64,000 nucleotides of DNA from Candidatus Dechloromonas phosphorivorans (GTDB lineage: Bacteria > Pseudomonadota > Gammaproteobacteria > Burkholderiales > Rhodocyclaceae). Position numbers and translations under genes: made by a program. The notes beneath the pieces are model-generated. The model was not told the DNA's origin, made no database searches, and worked only from the letters and a program-made list of their open reading frames with translations. How positions within the stretch are numbered: the stretch's first letter is position 1; every line of letters begins with the position of its first letter. This document shows positions 36,256-45,460 of the stretch, piece by piece. The stretch lies in the NCBI GenBank assembly GCA_016714975.1, contig JADKBR010000001.1:1-64000 (forward strand), written 5' to 3'.

Positions 36256-36390
36256 TCACCCGCAATAGCGGATATTGGCCCAATCGATGAGCAGTTCAGG
36301 CATCTGGTAGGCGATGAAGATCAGCGCCAGCAGCAAGGCCGCCAGCGCCGCGCCGACGCCGGCCAGGAACCAGTGCCACTGCGGAATCAC
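36256..36390 (-). CDS. Small single-pass membrane protein, 44 residues
   Basis: A short frame starting at GTG 36390 whose first bases overlap the TGA of the upstream MFS gene (GTGA), the classic sign of translational coupling. The product starts MIPQWHWFLAGVGAALAALL, continues LALIFIAYQMPELLIDW and ends ANIRYCG: one hydrophobic helix of about 23 residues and a short amphipathic tail. No family is recognised. The coupling suggests an accessory subunit or stabiliser of the MFS carrier. Confidence 0.55.
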   Translation of the reverse strand: MIPQWHWFLAGVGAALAALLLALIFIAYQMPELLIDWANIRYCG

Positions 36391-37589
36391 GCCAGGGCTC
36401 CCTGGCGGACCAGCGGCTTCTCGTCGATCGGCCACGAACACAAGGCGGCAAGCACCGACAGGCCGATGGCGATCAACCAGGCAATGTTGTAGGAGCCGGT
36501 TTCGTCGAAGACCCGCCCGCCCAGCCAGATGCCGAGAAAGGCGCCCAGCTGGTGGCCGAGAAAGACCACGCCGGTCAGCATCGACATGTAGCGCAAGCCG
36601 AAGATCTGCGCGATCAGGCCGTTGGTCAGCGGCACCGTGCCCAGCCACAGGAGGCCCATCGCGGCGGCGAAGACCCAGATTGTTGCGGTCGACAGCGGCA
36701 GCAGCAGGAAAACCAGGATCGCCACGGCGCGCAGCCCGTAGATCAGCGCCAGCAGATTCTTCTTGCTGTAGCGCCCGCCGCCCCAGCCGAAGAAGAACGA
36801 GCCGAAGATGTTGAAAAGGCCGATCAGCGCCACCGCGGTCATCCCGATATTGGCCGAGAACCCGGCGTCGACGAGAAAGGACGGCAGGTGCAGCATGATG
36901 AAGGCGGTCTGGAAGCCGCACACGAAATAACCCCAGAACAGGTAGTGAAAGCTCTTCTCGCCGCGCGCCTCACGCAATGCCTGGGCAACCGACTGCCCGA
37001 CGCCCGACGCCGGCTTGTGGCCATCGGCCAGGGCGTAGGCGAGCGGCGCGATCAGACCGACGCCGCAGGCGAGCAGCACCAGCGCGCTTTGCCAGCCATA
37101 GGTGGAAATCAGCATCTGGCCCACCGGCAGCACCGCGAACTGGCCGAAGGAGCCGCCGGCGCTGGCGATACCGAGCGCCAGACTACGTCTTTCCGGCGTC
37201 GTGTGGCGACCGATGACGCCCATGATCACGGCGAAGGTGGTGCCGGAAAGGCCGAGGCCGATCAGCACGCCGGCCGAGATATCGAAGGCCAGCGGAGAAC
37301 TGGCGTACGCCATCAGCACCAGCCCGACGACATAGAGCGCCGCCGCCCCGAGCACCGTGCGCCCGGCGCCGTGGCGGTCGGCCAGCGCCCCGGCAAACGG
37401 CGACCCCAGGCCCCAGATGAGGTTCTGCAGCGCGAAGGCGAACGAGAAGGTTTCACGGCTCCAGCCGTGGTCGGCGGTCATCGGCTGCAGGAAGAGGCCG
37501 CCGGTGTGGCGAACGCCCATCGCCAGGGTCAGGACGATGCTGCCAGCGACCAGAATGACCACCGGCGTCCGCCAGGTTTGCTTGTTCAT
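36387..37589 (-). CDS. MFS transporter
   Basis: 400-residue major facilitator with about 12 hydrophobic segments. The N-terminal half has LTLAMGVRHTGGLFLQPMTA, GLGSPFAGALADRHGAGRTV and a central loop GHKPASGVGQSVAQALREA. The motif RHTGGLFLQPM resembles oxalate/formate-type and related aromatic or organic-acid MFS carriers, but the substrate is not known. ATG 37589 is preceded by AGGGAGACTC. Its stop overlaps the GTG of a 44-residue membrane protein. Confidence 0.87.
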   Translation of the reverse strand: MNKQTWRTPVVILVAGSIVLTLAMGVRHTGGLFLQPMTADHGWSRETFSFAFALQNLIWGLGSPFAGALADRHGAGRTVLGAAALYVVGLVLMAYASSPLAFDISAGVLIGLGLSGTTFAVIMGVIGRHTTPERRSLALGIASAGGSFGQFAVLPVGQMLISTYGWQSALVLLACGVGLIAPLAYALADGHKPASGVGQSVAQALREARGEKSFHYLFWGYFVCGFQTAFIMLHLPSFLVDAGFSANIGMTAVALIGLFNIFGSFFFGWGGGRYSKKNLLALIYGLRAVAILVFLLLPLSTATIWVFAAAMGLLWLGTVPLTNGLIAQIFGLRYMSMLTGVVFLGHQLGAFLGIWLGGRVFDETGSYNIAWLIAIGLSVLAALCSWPIDEKPLVRQGALA

Positions 37590-37626
37590 GCGAAAGAGTC
37601 TCCCTACTACCGTTTGAACATGCTGT

Positions 37627-39549
37627 TCACACCGGGTTCCCGGCACGCGCTTCAAGCGCTTCCCAGCGCTCGAGCAGCGCGGTCAGTTCATCGTCGATGA
37701 CCGCCAGCCGCTCGGCCACCTTCTGCGCCGCCTGCGGATCGCTCTGGTAGATCGATGCGTCCGCGAGGCGCTTGCCCAGTTCAGCCTGTTCGTTCTCGAG
37801 TGCGGCGATCTGGCCCGGCAGCGCCTCGAGTTCGCGCTGCTCCTTCCACGACAGCTTGTCGCCCCTGGCTTTGGCCGGCTCGGGAGCCTTGAGCGCAGGC
37901 CTGGTCTCGGCCCTCTGCCTCGCCGCCTCCCTGGCTACGCTCGCCTTGTAAGCCGCCCAGTCGCTGTAGCCGCCGGCATATTCCTTCCAGTAGCCATCGC
38001 CCTCGGCGGCGATGGTCTGGGTTACCACGTTGTCGAGGAAGGTCCGGTCATGGCTGACCAGGAACAGCGTGCCGTCATAGTTGGCGAGCAATTCCTCGAG
38101 CAGCTCCAGCGTTTCGATGTCGAGGTCGTTGGTCGGTTCGTCGAGAACCAGCACGTTGGCCGGCCTGGCAAACAGGCGGGCCAGCAGCAGGCGGTTGCGC
38201 TCGCCGCCGGACAGCGAACTGACCGGCGATCTGGCTCGCTCGGGCCGGAACAGGAAGTCCTCGAGGTAGCCGATCACGTGCTTGCGCGCACCGCCGATGT
38301 CGACGAAGTCGGACCCGGGCGAGATGACGTCGACCAGCGAAGAATCCGGATCGAGCTGGGTGCGGAACTGGTCGAAATAGGCGACATCGATCTTCGTTCC
38401 CATCCGGACGACGCCTGCGTCCGGCTGCAACTCGCCAAGGATCAGGCGCAGTAGCGTCGTCTTCCCGGCGCCATTGGGGCCGATCACGCCGATCCTGTCG
38501 CCGCGTTGGATGCGCGCCGAAAAATCGCGCACGACGGGCTGCTGACCGAAGGACTTGCTGACATGGTCCAGTTCGGCGACCAGCTTGCCACTGCGGTCGC
38601 CCGAATCGAGCTGCAGATGGACCTTGCCGAGGCGTTCGCGCCGCGCCTGGCGTTCGGCGCGCAGCTTGTCGAGCCGCTGGACCCGGAACACCGCCCGCGT
38701 CCGCCGCGCCTCGACGCCCTTGCGGATCCACACCTCCTCCTCCTTGAGCAGCTTGTCGGCGCGCGCATTGGCCAGTGCCTCCTCGTGCAGCAGCAGTTCC
38801 TTGCGCCGCTGATAGTCGCTGAAACTGCCGGGGAAACTGGCCAGCTTGCCGCGGTCGAGTTCGACGATGCGCGTGCAGACGCGCTCTAGGAAGGCCCGGT
38901 CATGGGTGATGAAGAGCAGCGTCACGCCGGTCTCGATCAGCATGTTCTCCAGCCATTCGATGGCGGCGATGTCGAGATGGTTGGTCGGTTCGTCTAGCAG
39001 CAGCACCTCAGGCGTGACTGCCAGCGCCTGGGCCAGCGCCAGGCGTTTCTTCTGGCCGCCGGAAAGGCTGCCGACGCTGGCCTCGGGGTCGAGACCGAAG
39101 CGATCGATGACCTTTTCAGCCTGCGCCTCGTAGGTCCACGCACCGCAGGCTTCCAGTTCGTGTTGCAAGGCATCCATCCGCGCCAGCAGCGCATCGTGAT
39201 CACCCGTCCCCTCGGCCATCCGGTGCGACACCTCGTGATACGCGGCGAGCAGCCGCGAGGCCTCGCCCATCCCCGAAATCACCGCCTCGAACACCGTCGA
39301 CCGCGCATCGAAGGGCGGTTCCTGCGCCACATAGCCGACACGAATTCCCGGCTGCACCCAGACCTCGCCGTCGTCGAGCTTGCCCCGCCCGGGTCCGGTC
39401 GCCAGCGCCGCCAGCAGGGACGACTTGCCGGTCCCGTTGCGGCCGATCAGCGCGACGCGCTCGCCCGGGTCGAGCAGAAAATCCGCGTGATCAAGCAGCG
39501 GAACGTGGCCATAAGCGAGGCAGGCGTCGGAGAGTTTGAGATAAGGCAT
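37627..39549 (-). CDS. uup: ABC-F family ATPase Uup
   Basis: 640-residue soluble twin-ATPase of the ABC-F family. Two nucleotide-binding domains are visible: Walker A GRNGTGKSS with signature SLSGGQKKRLALAQAL and DEPTNHLD, then GPNGAGKTT with SLSGGERNRLLLARL and DEPTNDLD. The linker is charged, and the C-terminus is a coiled-coil domain (ALPGQIAALENEQAELGKRL), as in Uup. Uup acts on ribosomes and branched DNA and suppresses transposon precise excision (family knowledge). It is a single gene upstream of the MFS pair on the same strand, with a gap of only 37 bp. Confidence 0.93.
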   Translation of the reverse strand: MPYLKLSDACLAYGHVPLLDHADFLLDPGERVALIGRNGTGKSSLLAALATGPGRGKLDDGEVWVQPGIRVGYVAQEPPFDARSTVFEAVISGMGEASRLLAAYHEVSHRMAEGTGDHDALLARMDALQHELEACGAWTYEAQAEKVIDRFGLDPEASVGSLSGGQKKRLALAQALAVTPEVLLLDEPTNHLDIAAIEWLENMLIETGVTLLFITHDRAFLERVCTRIVELDRGKLASFPGSFSDYQRRKELLLHEEALANARADKLLKEEEVWIRKGVEARRTRAVFRVQRLDKLRAERQARRERLGKVHLQLDSGDRSGKLVAELDHVSKSFGQQPVVRDFSARIQRGDRIGVIGPNGAGKTTLLRLILGELQPDAGVVRMGTKIDVAYFDQFRTQLDPDSSLVDVISPGSDFVDIGGARKHVIGYLEDFLFRPERARSPVSSLSGGERNRLLLARLFARPANVLVLDEPTNDLDIETLELLEELLANYDGTLFLVSHDRTFLDNVVTQTIAAEGDGYWKEYAGGYSDWAAYKASVAREAARQRAETRPALKAPEPAKARGDKLSWKEQRELEALPGQIAALENEQAELGKRLADASIYQSDPQAAQKVAERLAVIDDELTALLERWEALEARAGNPV

Positions 39550-39733
39550 CGGAAATGAGGAAACGGCGCCCCGCAGAAGCGCCGGCTATGGGAGGCGCCA
39601 TTCTATCCGCTTGGCGCCGCGTACGACGCATCCGGTTCGAGATACGCCGGGCAATCGCCGCAACTATCCGAAGCAGGCACGACACCGGTACAATGCGGTC
39701 TTGCCGATAGCGCCCTTCCCGGACGCATGCGCG

Positions 39734-39808
39734 GCCTCCATAGTTAAATGGATATAACACGCCCCTCCTAAGGGCGAATTGGTGGTTCGATTCCGCCTGG
39801 GGGTACCA
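39734..39808 (+). tRNA. tRNA-Arg (anticodon CCU)
   Basis: Cloverleaf starts GCCTCCATAG and ends TGGGGGTACCA with encoded CCA. Acceptor stem GCCTCCA/TGGGGGT pairs with two G-U pairs, anticodon loop CTCCTAA carries anticodon CCT, and the T-arm reads GGTTCGATTCC. 75 nt with CCA. Confidence 0.93.
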
Positions 39809-39969
39809 GAAAATTGCCGGTGGTTTTCATCTGGACCGTGACATTCCATCGCCACCGAACAAGCAGGCTTCGCCTGCCCGAACCTCAAGACGATGCACCT
39901 CCCTGTGCCACGGCCACTCACTGACAACTACTGGGGCATCGCATTTGCCCGCACTGAGCACGGTGCTGC

Positions 39970-40764
39970 TTGAAACCTCATAACTCCCCGCCCCGCCACG
40001 CTGTGGCATTGGTCCATTCGGTCGACATCAGCGAGGAGGCCGGCGTGCGTTACCTGCACTTCGGCTCGGACTGGGTCCAGGGCGCCATGCGCATTGCCCG
40101 GCCGTGGTCGCTCGAACTCGCCTACACGCGCGAGATGATGGCCGGACTGCTGCTGCGCGACGAAGCAGAGTGGCCGCGCAGCGCCTTGCTGATCGGGCTG
40201 GGCGCCGGTTCGCTGGCCAAGTTCATCTACCGCAACCTGCCGGAGTGCCGGAGCACGGTCGTCGAGATCAACCCGCGGGTCGAATTCATCGCCCGCCAGT
40301 ATTTTCGGCTACCGGACGATCCGGCGCGCCTGGCCGTCGTGATCGGCGACGGCGCCGACTACATGCTGGCCGGCGACCGTCGTTTCGACTACATCCTGGT
40401 CGACGGTTTCGACCCCGACGCCCGCGCCGGTGTCCTCGACACCCTGCCCTTCTACCAGGCCTGCCGCGCCCGGTTGAGCGACCGCGGCCTGCTCGGCGTC
40501 AATCTGCTCGGGCGCAGCAAGGGTTTCGCCGCCAGCGTCGACCGCCTCGAGGCCGCGTTCGACGGGCGTGTCGCGGTTTTCCCCTCGAGCGACAGCGGCA
40601 ATACCATCGCCTTCGCGACCGGCGGCGAACCCGTGGAAATCACGCTGGAAGCCATGCGCGAGAACGCCCTTCAACTCAAGAAGGCGTCCGGCCTCGACCT
40701 GCGGTCGACGATCAGCCGTTTGCAGCTCGCCCACCCGCTGCCCGGTGGCGTGCTGACAATTTAG
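39970..40764 (+). CDS. Spermidine synthase-like SAM-binding protein
   Basis: 264-residue protein with a spermidine synthase/methyltransferase fold: SAM motif SALLIGLGAGSLAKFIY, ribose contact STVVEINPRVEFIARQYF and the motif DYILVDGFDPDARAG, where true SpeE has the catalytic Asp. The N-terminal tetramer region of SpeE is short, and the polyamine-binding residues cannot be confirmed, so it may be a spermidine synthase-like protein rather than a polyamine enzyme. The first possible start is TTG 39970, but GTG 40003 (VALVHSVDISEEAGV) is equally plausible. It is a single gene after tRNA-Arg. Confidence 0.8.
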   Translation: MKPHNSPPRHAVALVHSVDISEEAGVRYLHFGSDWVQGAMRIARPWSLELAYTREMMAGLLLRDEAEWPRSALLIGLGAGSLAKFIYRNLPECRSTVVEINPRVEFIARQYFRLPDDPARLAVVIGDGADYMLAGDRRFDYILVDGFDPDARAGVLDTLPFYQACRARLSDRGLLGVNLLGRSKGFAASVDRLEAAFDGRVAVFPSSDSGNTIAFATGGEPVEITLEAMRENALQLKKASGLDLRSTISRLQLAHPLPGGVLTI

Positions 40765-40887
40765 TCTCCGGCAAAGGGAAGCTTGGCGGTCGACCGCGGC
40801 GATCACGTCAGCGCGGCAACGCACCTGCGTACTTGCGAGGATTTCCGTAAGCGCTGCCCGCAACCGATCTGCGATTGAGCACCGGGC

Positions 40888-41556
40888 TCAGGTATCGCGC
40901 GACCGTTGCCCAAATCCGTTTTCGGCGGCATAGAGCGCCACCTGGACCCGGCTCGACATGCTCAGCTTCTTGAAGACGTTCTGAACGTGGATCTTGACCG
41001 TGCTCTCGGCCAGGCCGAGGTCGCGGGCGATTTCCTTGTTGCTTTCGCCCTGCGCCAGGCAATTGAGGATGTCGCGTTCGCGGCGTGAGAACCGGTCGCG
41101 TTCGATCACGATTTGCGAGAGTCTGGGCTGTTCGCGGACGCCTTGGACCAGCTTGGCCGTCATCTGCGGCGATACCACCGAATCACCCCGCGCCGCGCGA
41201 CGAACGGCATCAAGCAGCGCGTCCATCTCGATATTCTTGACCAGATAGCCACTGGCGCCAGCGCGCAAGGCTTCCATGAGATCCTGCGCGTCTTCGGAAA
41301 CGGTCAGCATCAGCACCCGTGTGCCCGGAATTTCCTCCTTGATCGCCTTGAGGGCTTCCAGTCCGGAAATTCCGGGCATGTGCAGGTCGAGCAGAACGAC
41401 ATCGGGCTTCAACGAGCGAGCCCGCTTGATGCCTTCCAGCCCGTCGCCGGTCTCATCGACAACCTCGAACTCAGGGTAACGCTGCAGCAGCGCCTTGACC
41501 CCGCCTCGAAACAGCGCGTGGTCATCGACCAGCAGCACCCGGATCTTTTCTGTCAT
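40888..41556 (-). CDS. narL: NarL-type response regulator
   Basis: 222-residue two-component regulator. Receiver with acidic pocket DDH (11-13), phospho-acceptor Asp57 in DVVLLDLHMPG and the Lys of GYLVKNIE; C-terminal LuxR-type HTH with SRRERDILNCLAQGESNKEI and STVKIHVQNVFKKL. These are close to NarL/NarP. It lies 1 bp from the NarX-like kinase gene on the same strand and downstream of the nrt nitrate transport operon, so nitrate/nitrite-responsive control is likely. Its own targets are not identified in this window. Confidence 0.9.
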   Translation of the reverse strand: MTEKIRVLLVDDHALFRGGVKALLQRYPEFEVVDETGDGLEGIKRARSLKPDVVLLDLHMPGISGLEALKAIKEEIPGTRVLMLTVSEDAQDLMEALRAGASGYLVKNIEMDALLDAVRRAARGDSVVSPQMTAKLVQGVREQPRLSQIVIERDRFSRRERDILNCLAQGESNKEIARDLGLAESTVKIHVQNVFKKLSMSSRVQVALYAAENGFGQRSRDT

Positions 41557-41557
41557 C

Positions 41558-43501
41558 TCACACCACCTCCGCCTGTTTTCTCGGCAGGATCAGGCACACC
41601 CGTGCGCCCTTCCCCGGCTCCGATGTTATCTGACATTGACCGCCGATCCGCTGCGCCCGCTCGCACATGATCTGCAGTCCGACATGCCGATCGGACTTGG
41701 TCCTGGGCTCGTTGAGCGGGTCGAAGCCAGTCCCGTCATCGTCCACCCGCAGCTCGAACTCGCGGCGCGAACGGAAAACCGCGACCGTCACCCGACTGGC
41801 GCCCGCATGTTTACGGATGTTCGACAATGATTCCTGGACAATGTGCATGATCTGGATCTCGATGGCCGGGTCGAGCGGCCCGCCGCTGCCATGCGATTCG
41901 AATGCCGTGGTGATGCCGGTCTGCGCCTCGAATTTTTCGAGCGCCGCGACAATGGCCGAGTCAAGGTCCGACTGAACCACCTTGGCACGAAAATGCACCA
42001 GCAGTTCGCGCACATGGTCGTAGCTCTCCTGCACCCCCTCGCGCAGTTGTCCGGCGGTCTGCATGGCCTCGTCGCCATCGCCCTTGCGCAAAGAGTCCTG
42101 CAACAGCTGGACCTGAATGTTGAGGAAGGCCAGCCCCTGGGCGATCGAGTCGTGCAGTTCCTGGGCCAGCAGGTTGCGCTCCTCCGAAACCGCCAGCTCT
42201 CTTTCGCGCAAGCGCAGACGCTGGTTCTCGATGGCGACCCCGAGATGCTGGCCGAGGGTTTCGAGCAGATTGATCTCCTGCCCGGAAACCGGACGTGACG
42301 CCCGGAAATAGAGGTTGAAGACCCCAACTCTCTGCCTGTCGTACTGGACGGTGAAGGCTGTCGCCGTGGCGAAGCCCTCGCGGACACAGGTGCGCAGTTT
42401 CATTCCGGGCGGCGGATTGGCTGTATCGACGGCAATCGGCATCCCGGTGTCGATGACGTCGCCGCACAGGCAGTCGCCGCAGCGCATCTCCGATTCGCAG
42501 GCCACGAAGTCCGCTGAGAGTCCTTCGTGCGTCAACAGATAAAGCGTCTCGGTATCGGCGGTGTAAAGGCGCACTGCCCCCGCATCCGCCGCCATGGCGG
42601 CACGGATCCGGCTGAGGAAGCCCTGGCAAAGGGCCTCGATCGGCGCCGGCTCGCTGAGAAAGGCAGTGATCTCGTACAGGATGCCCAGCTCCTGATTGCG
42701 TCCGGCCAGGCTCCGCGTCTTGGCCGAGACCCGCTGCTCCAGCGTGCCATAGACCGCCTGCAGGTGTCCGGCCATCTCGTTGAAGCCCTTTGCCAGCTCC
42801 CCCAGTTCGTCGTCGGTCTTGACCGGCAGACGAACCGCCAGATCATTGCTGGCCATCCGCCGGATGCCGGCATGCAGTTCGCTGACCGGCCGGATCACCA
42901 GCTGCATCAAGAAGCGGATCAGGAGTACCGTCCCCAGCGCAGCCAGGACGATCAGCCCCGCCTGCACCCCGCGCAGGAAACGGGTGTTCGCGGCATAGTC
43001 GTGCTCCATCGCCAGAACGAGATCGTTGATGCTCCCGACAAAAGCTTCCAACTCGCCGTCAAAGCGATCGAACGCAGTCTGCCGCTGGGCCGGGCCTTGA
43101 CCGAGAAAATTCACGACCAGCGGCCGTACCGTCGTCCGCCAGGCAGCGTCGACCGCAAGTAACTTGCGCTGAACAACGGCTTCGCGCGGCGCAGCCATCG
43201 GTCGCTCAGGATCCCCCTGCTGCAAATCCCGCAGGACAAGGTCGAAGCGTTCCACTTCGTCCTGTAGACGGGCAGCCATCGCCGTGGCCGCCGCGCGGTT
43301 GTCCAACCCGCGCGACATCAGGTGCGCCATGCGATAGGCGCGCATGCGCTGGCTCCCGGCGTCATTGATCGCCGCCGCCACGCCCTCCAGTTTCCAGGAG
43401 AGGTATAGCGTCATGGCGATAGCCGACAGAGCCACCAGGAAGAAAACGAAGAGCATCCCGACTATCTTGCGCGAGAGCTTGCCAGGAAAGACGAACATCA
43501 A
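41558..43501 (-). CDS. narX: NarX-type nitrate/nitrite sensor histidine kinase
   Basis: 647-residue membrane kinase. N-terminal helix (IVGMLFVFFLVALSAIAMTL), periplasmic PilJ/NarX-type domain with the signature NDAGSQRMRAYRMAHLMSRG (the P-box region that senses nitrate), second helix near 180-205, HAMP, a GAF-like central module with the cysteine-rich CGDCLCGD and RTCVREG, then HisKA_3 with AQELHDSIAQGLAFLNIQ and a HATPase with DDDGTGFDP. The central cysteines are also seen in NarX/NarQ. It should phosphorylate the adjacent NarL-like regulator. The terminator of the nrt operon lies about 70 bp upstream, so narXL probably has its own promoter. Confidence 0.9.
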   Translation of the reverse strand: MMFVFPGKLSRKIVGMLFVFFLVALSAIAMTLYLSWKLEGVAAAINDAGSQRMRAYRMAHLMSRGLDNRAAATAMAARLQDEVERFDLVLRDLQQGDPERPMAAPREAVVQRKLLAVDAAWRTTVRPLVVNFLGQGPAQRQTAFDRFDGELEAFVGSINDLVLAMEHDYAANTRFLRGVQAGLIVLAALGTVLLIRFLMQLVIRPVSELHAGIRRMASNDLAVRLPVKTDDELGELAKGFNEMAGHLQAVYGTLEQRVSAKTRSLAGRNQELGILYEITAFLSEPAPIEALCQGFLSRIRAAMAADAGAVRLYTADTETLYLLTHEGLSADFVACESEMRCGDCLCGDVIDTGMPIAVDTANPPPGMKLRTCVREGFATATAFTVQYDRQRVGVFNLYFRASRPVSGQEINLLETLGQHLGVAIENQRLRLRERELAVSEERNLLAQELHDSIAQGLAFLNIQVQLLQDSLRKGDGDEAMQTAGQLREGVQESYDHVRELLVHFRAKVVQSDLDSAIVAALEKFEAQTGITTAFESHGSGGPLDPAIEIQIMHIVQESLSNIRKHAGASRVTVAVFRSRREFELRVDDDGTGFDPLNEPRTKSDRHVGLQIMCERAQRIGGQCQITSEPGKGARVCLILPRKQAEVV

Positions 43502-43573
43502 TGCCTCGAAAACGTGATGACCAGCACATTAGCCCCGGGGCCACGACAAATGCAAGCGTATGAGTCAAGGGGC

Positions 43574-43605
43574 AAAAAAAAGCCCACCGGCTTTCGCTGG
43601 TGGGC
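43574..43605 (-). terminator. Intrinsic terminator after nrtD
   Basis: On the minus strand a stem GCCCACC / GGTGGGC with inner GCG/CGC-type pairing is followed by TTTTTTTT (43574-43581). It closes the nrtABD operon. Confidence 0.88.
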
Positions 43606-43653
43606 AAACGTCGCAGGAGGAGAGAGATCTTTGCGACGGTGGAGACAATCGGC

Positions 43654-44454
43654 TCAGGCCGCCATTTTTTCGACGTGCGCCTGTTTTTCGTAAAGGAATT
43701 CGAGCACCGCGGCGCGGTAGTCGATATAGGCCGGATCTTGCGCCAGCGTCAGGCGCAGGCGCGGACGCGGCAGCTTGACTTCGAGAATTTCGCCGATGGT
43801 CGCCGCCGGGCCGTTGGTCATCATGACGATGCGATCAGAGAGCAGCACCGCCTCGTCGACGTCGTGGGTGACCATGACCGTGGTGGCCCTGGTGGCATCG
43901 CAGATCTTCATCAGCTCGTCCTGCAGCTTGGCACGGGTCAAGGCATCGAGGGCGCCGAACGGTTCATCCATCAGCAGGACCTTTGGCTGCATGGAGAGAG
44001 CGCGGGCGATGCCGACGCGCTGCTTCATGCCGCCAGAGATTTCATGCGGATATTTGGCGCTAGCGTGGTCGAGGCCGACCAGGTTTATAGCGGCGGCCGT
44101 GCGCTCCTTCAGCTTGACCTTGCCTTCCTTGGCACCGAACACGCGCTCGACGGCAAGGTAGACATTCTCGAAACAGGTCAGCCAGGGCAGCAGGCTGTGG
44201 TTCTGGAAGACCACGCCGCGTTCCGGGCCCGGGCCGGCAATTTCGCGGTCTTCCAGCAACAGCACACCCGTGGTCGGCAGGGTCAGGCCGGCAATCAGGT
44301 TGAGCAGCGTCGACTTGCCGCAGCCGGAGTGGCCGATCAGGGCGATGAATTCGCCCTTGCGGATGGTCAGGTCGATGTCGCGCAAGGCGACGAATTTGCC
44401 CTTCTTGGTGTCGAAGGTCTGGCCGACTTTTTCGATCTGTACGAATTTTTCCAT
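43654..44454 (-). CDS. nrtD: Nitrate ABC transporter ATP-binding subunit
   Basis: 266-residue ABC ATPase of the nitrate/sulfonate/taurine importer family. Walker A GHSGCGKST, Q-loop FQNHSLLPWL, signature HEISGGMKQRVGIARAL, Walker B LLMDEPFGALD and H-loop TVMVTHDVDEA are complete. There is no C-terminal NrtA-like extension, so it corresponds to NrtD/NasD rather than NrtC. It follows the permease gene by 12 bp and ends the nrtA-nrtB-nrtD operon. A terminator follows. Confidence 0.92.
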   Translation of the reverse strand: MEKFVQIEKVGQTFDTKKGKFVALRDIDLTIRKGEFIALIGHSGCGKSTLLNLIAGLTLPTTGVLLLEDREIAGPGPERGVVFQNHSLLPWLTCFENVYLAVERVFGAKEGKVKLKERTAAAINLVGLDHASAKYPHEISGGMKQRVGIARALSMQPKVLLMDEPFGALDALTRAKLQDELMKICDATRATTVMVTHDVDEAVLLSDRIVMMTNGPAATIGEILEVKLPRPRLRLTLAQDPAYIDYRAAVLEFLYEKQAHVEKMAA

Positions 44455-44466
44455 GATCCGTTCTCC

Positions 44467-45444
44467 TTACGACGATTCTTTGGTCAGCTTCCTGGCCAGC
44501 AGGATCAGGCTCTGTTCGAGAATCAGGCCGACGATGCCGATGACGAAGATGGCGATGATGATGTGCTCGACCTTCAGGTTGTTCCACTCGTCCCACACCC
44601 AGAAGCCGATGCCGACCCCGCCGGTGAGCATTTCGGCGGCGACGATGACCAGCCAGGCGGTGCCGATGGAGAGGCGGATGCCGGTCAGGATGTAGGGCAG
44701 CACGGCTGGCAGCAGAATCTTGGTAACAACCTTCCACTCCGAAAGGGCCAGCACGCGGGCAACGTTGAGGTAGTCCTGCGGCACGCGCTGGACGCCCTGG
44801 GCGGTGTTCATGATCATCGGCCAGATCGAGCAGATGAAGATGGTGTAGGTCGCCGCCGGATCAGCCCGCTTGAAGACGAGCAGGCCGATCGGCAGCCAGG
44901 CCAGTGGCGAAACCGGGCGCAGCAGGCTGATGATCGGGTTGATCATCGCCGACAGGAAGGCAGAGCGCCCGAGGATGAAGCCGAGCGGAATGCCGACCAG
45001 CGCGGCAAAGCCGAAGCCGATGCCGACGCGCTGCAGAGACGACAGCACGTTCCAGCCGATGCCCTGGTCGTTCGGCCCATTGCGGTAGAACGGATCGGCG
45101 AACAGCTTCGCCGCCGCATCCCAGGTCTGGACCGGCCCCGGAATGCTGCCACCCTTCTGGGTGGCGACATACCAGATGCCGATCAGGATCAGCATGCCGA
45201 GCAGCGGCGGCAGGACGGCACGCACCAGTGCGCCGAGCGTTTCGCTGATCCGCGTGGCGAGCGGCTCTGTTGCTGCGTTTTCCATCGTCTTCTTTTCCTT
45301 GACCGGTTCGGCAACGGCTTTCGCTGCCGGCTGGCTGATCATGTCGACCCGCGAGGGGATTTGAGCCACGGGCCCCTTCGCCGGCGTGCTGCGGTCGACC
45401 GGCTTTTCAAGGCCAAAATCTCCGCTCATCGTCAATGCGCTCAT
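44467..45444 (-). CDS. nrtB: Nitrate ABC transporter permease
   Basis: 325-residue inner-membrane permease of the NrtB/CmpB/SsuC type. A hydrophilic N-terminal extension of about 70 residues precedes the first helix (AVLPPLLGMLILIGIWYVAT). The BPD_transp_1 core includes LGFILGRSAFLSAMINPIIS and the EAA-loop-like LALSEWKVVTKILLPAVLPY. Nitrate specificity comes from context with NrtA and the NasT/NtrC control region. It lies 16 bp after nrtA. The long charged N-terminus is unusual but typical of proteobacterial nitrate permeases. Confidence 0.92.
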   Translation of the reverse strand: MSALTMSGDFGLEKPVDRSTPAKGPVAQIPSRVDMISQPAAKAVAEPVKEKKTMENAATEPLATRISETLGALVRAVLPPLLGMLILIGIWYVATQKGGSIPGPVQTWDAAAKLFADPFYRNGPNDQGIGWNVLSSLQRVGIGFGFAALVGIPLGFILGRSAFLSAMINPIISLLRPVSPLAWLPIGLLVFKRADPAATYTIFICSIWPMIMNTAQGVQRVPQDYLNVARVLALSEWKVVTKILLPAVLPYILTGIRLSIGTAWLVIVAAEMLTGGVGIGFWVWDEWNNLKVEHIIIAIFVIGIVGLILEQSLILLARKLTKESS

Positions 45445-45460
45445 GATTCTCTCCCTGGCC

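Noticed and set aside
39734..39808. tRNA-Arg as an integration site
   Set aside because: No integrase or duplicated tRNA end lies nearby, and the flanking genes are ordinary.
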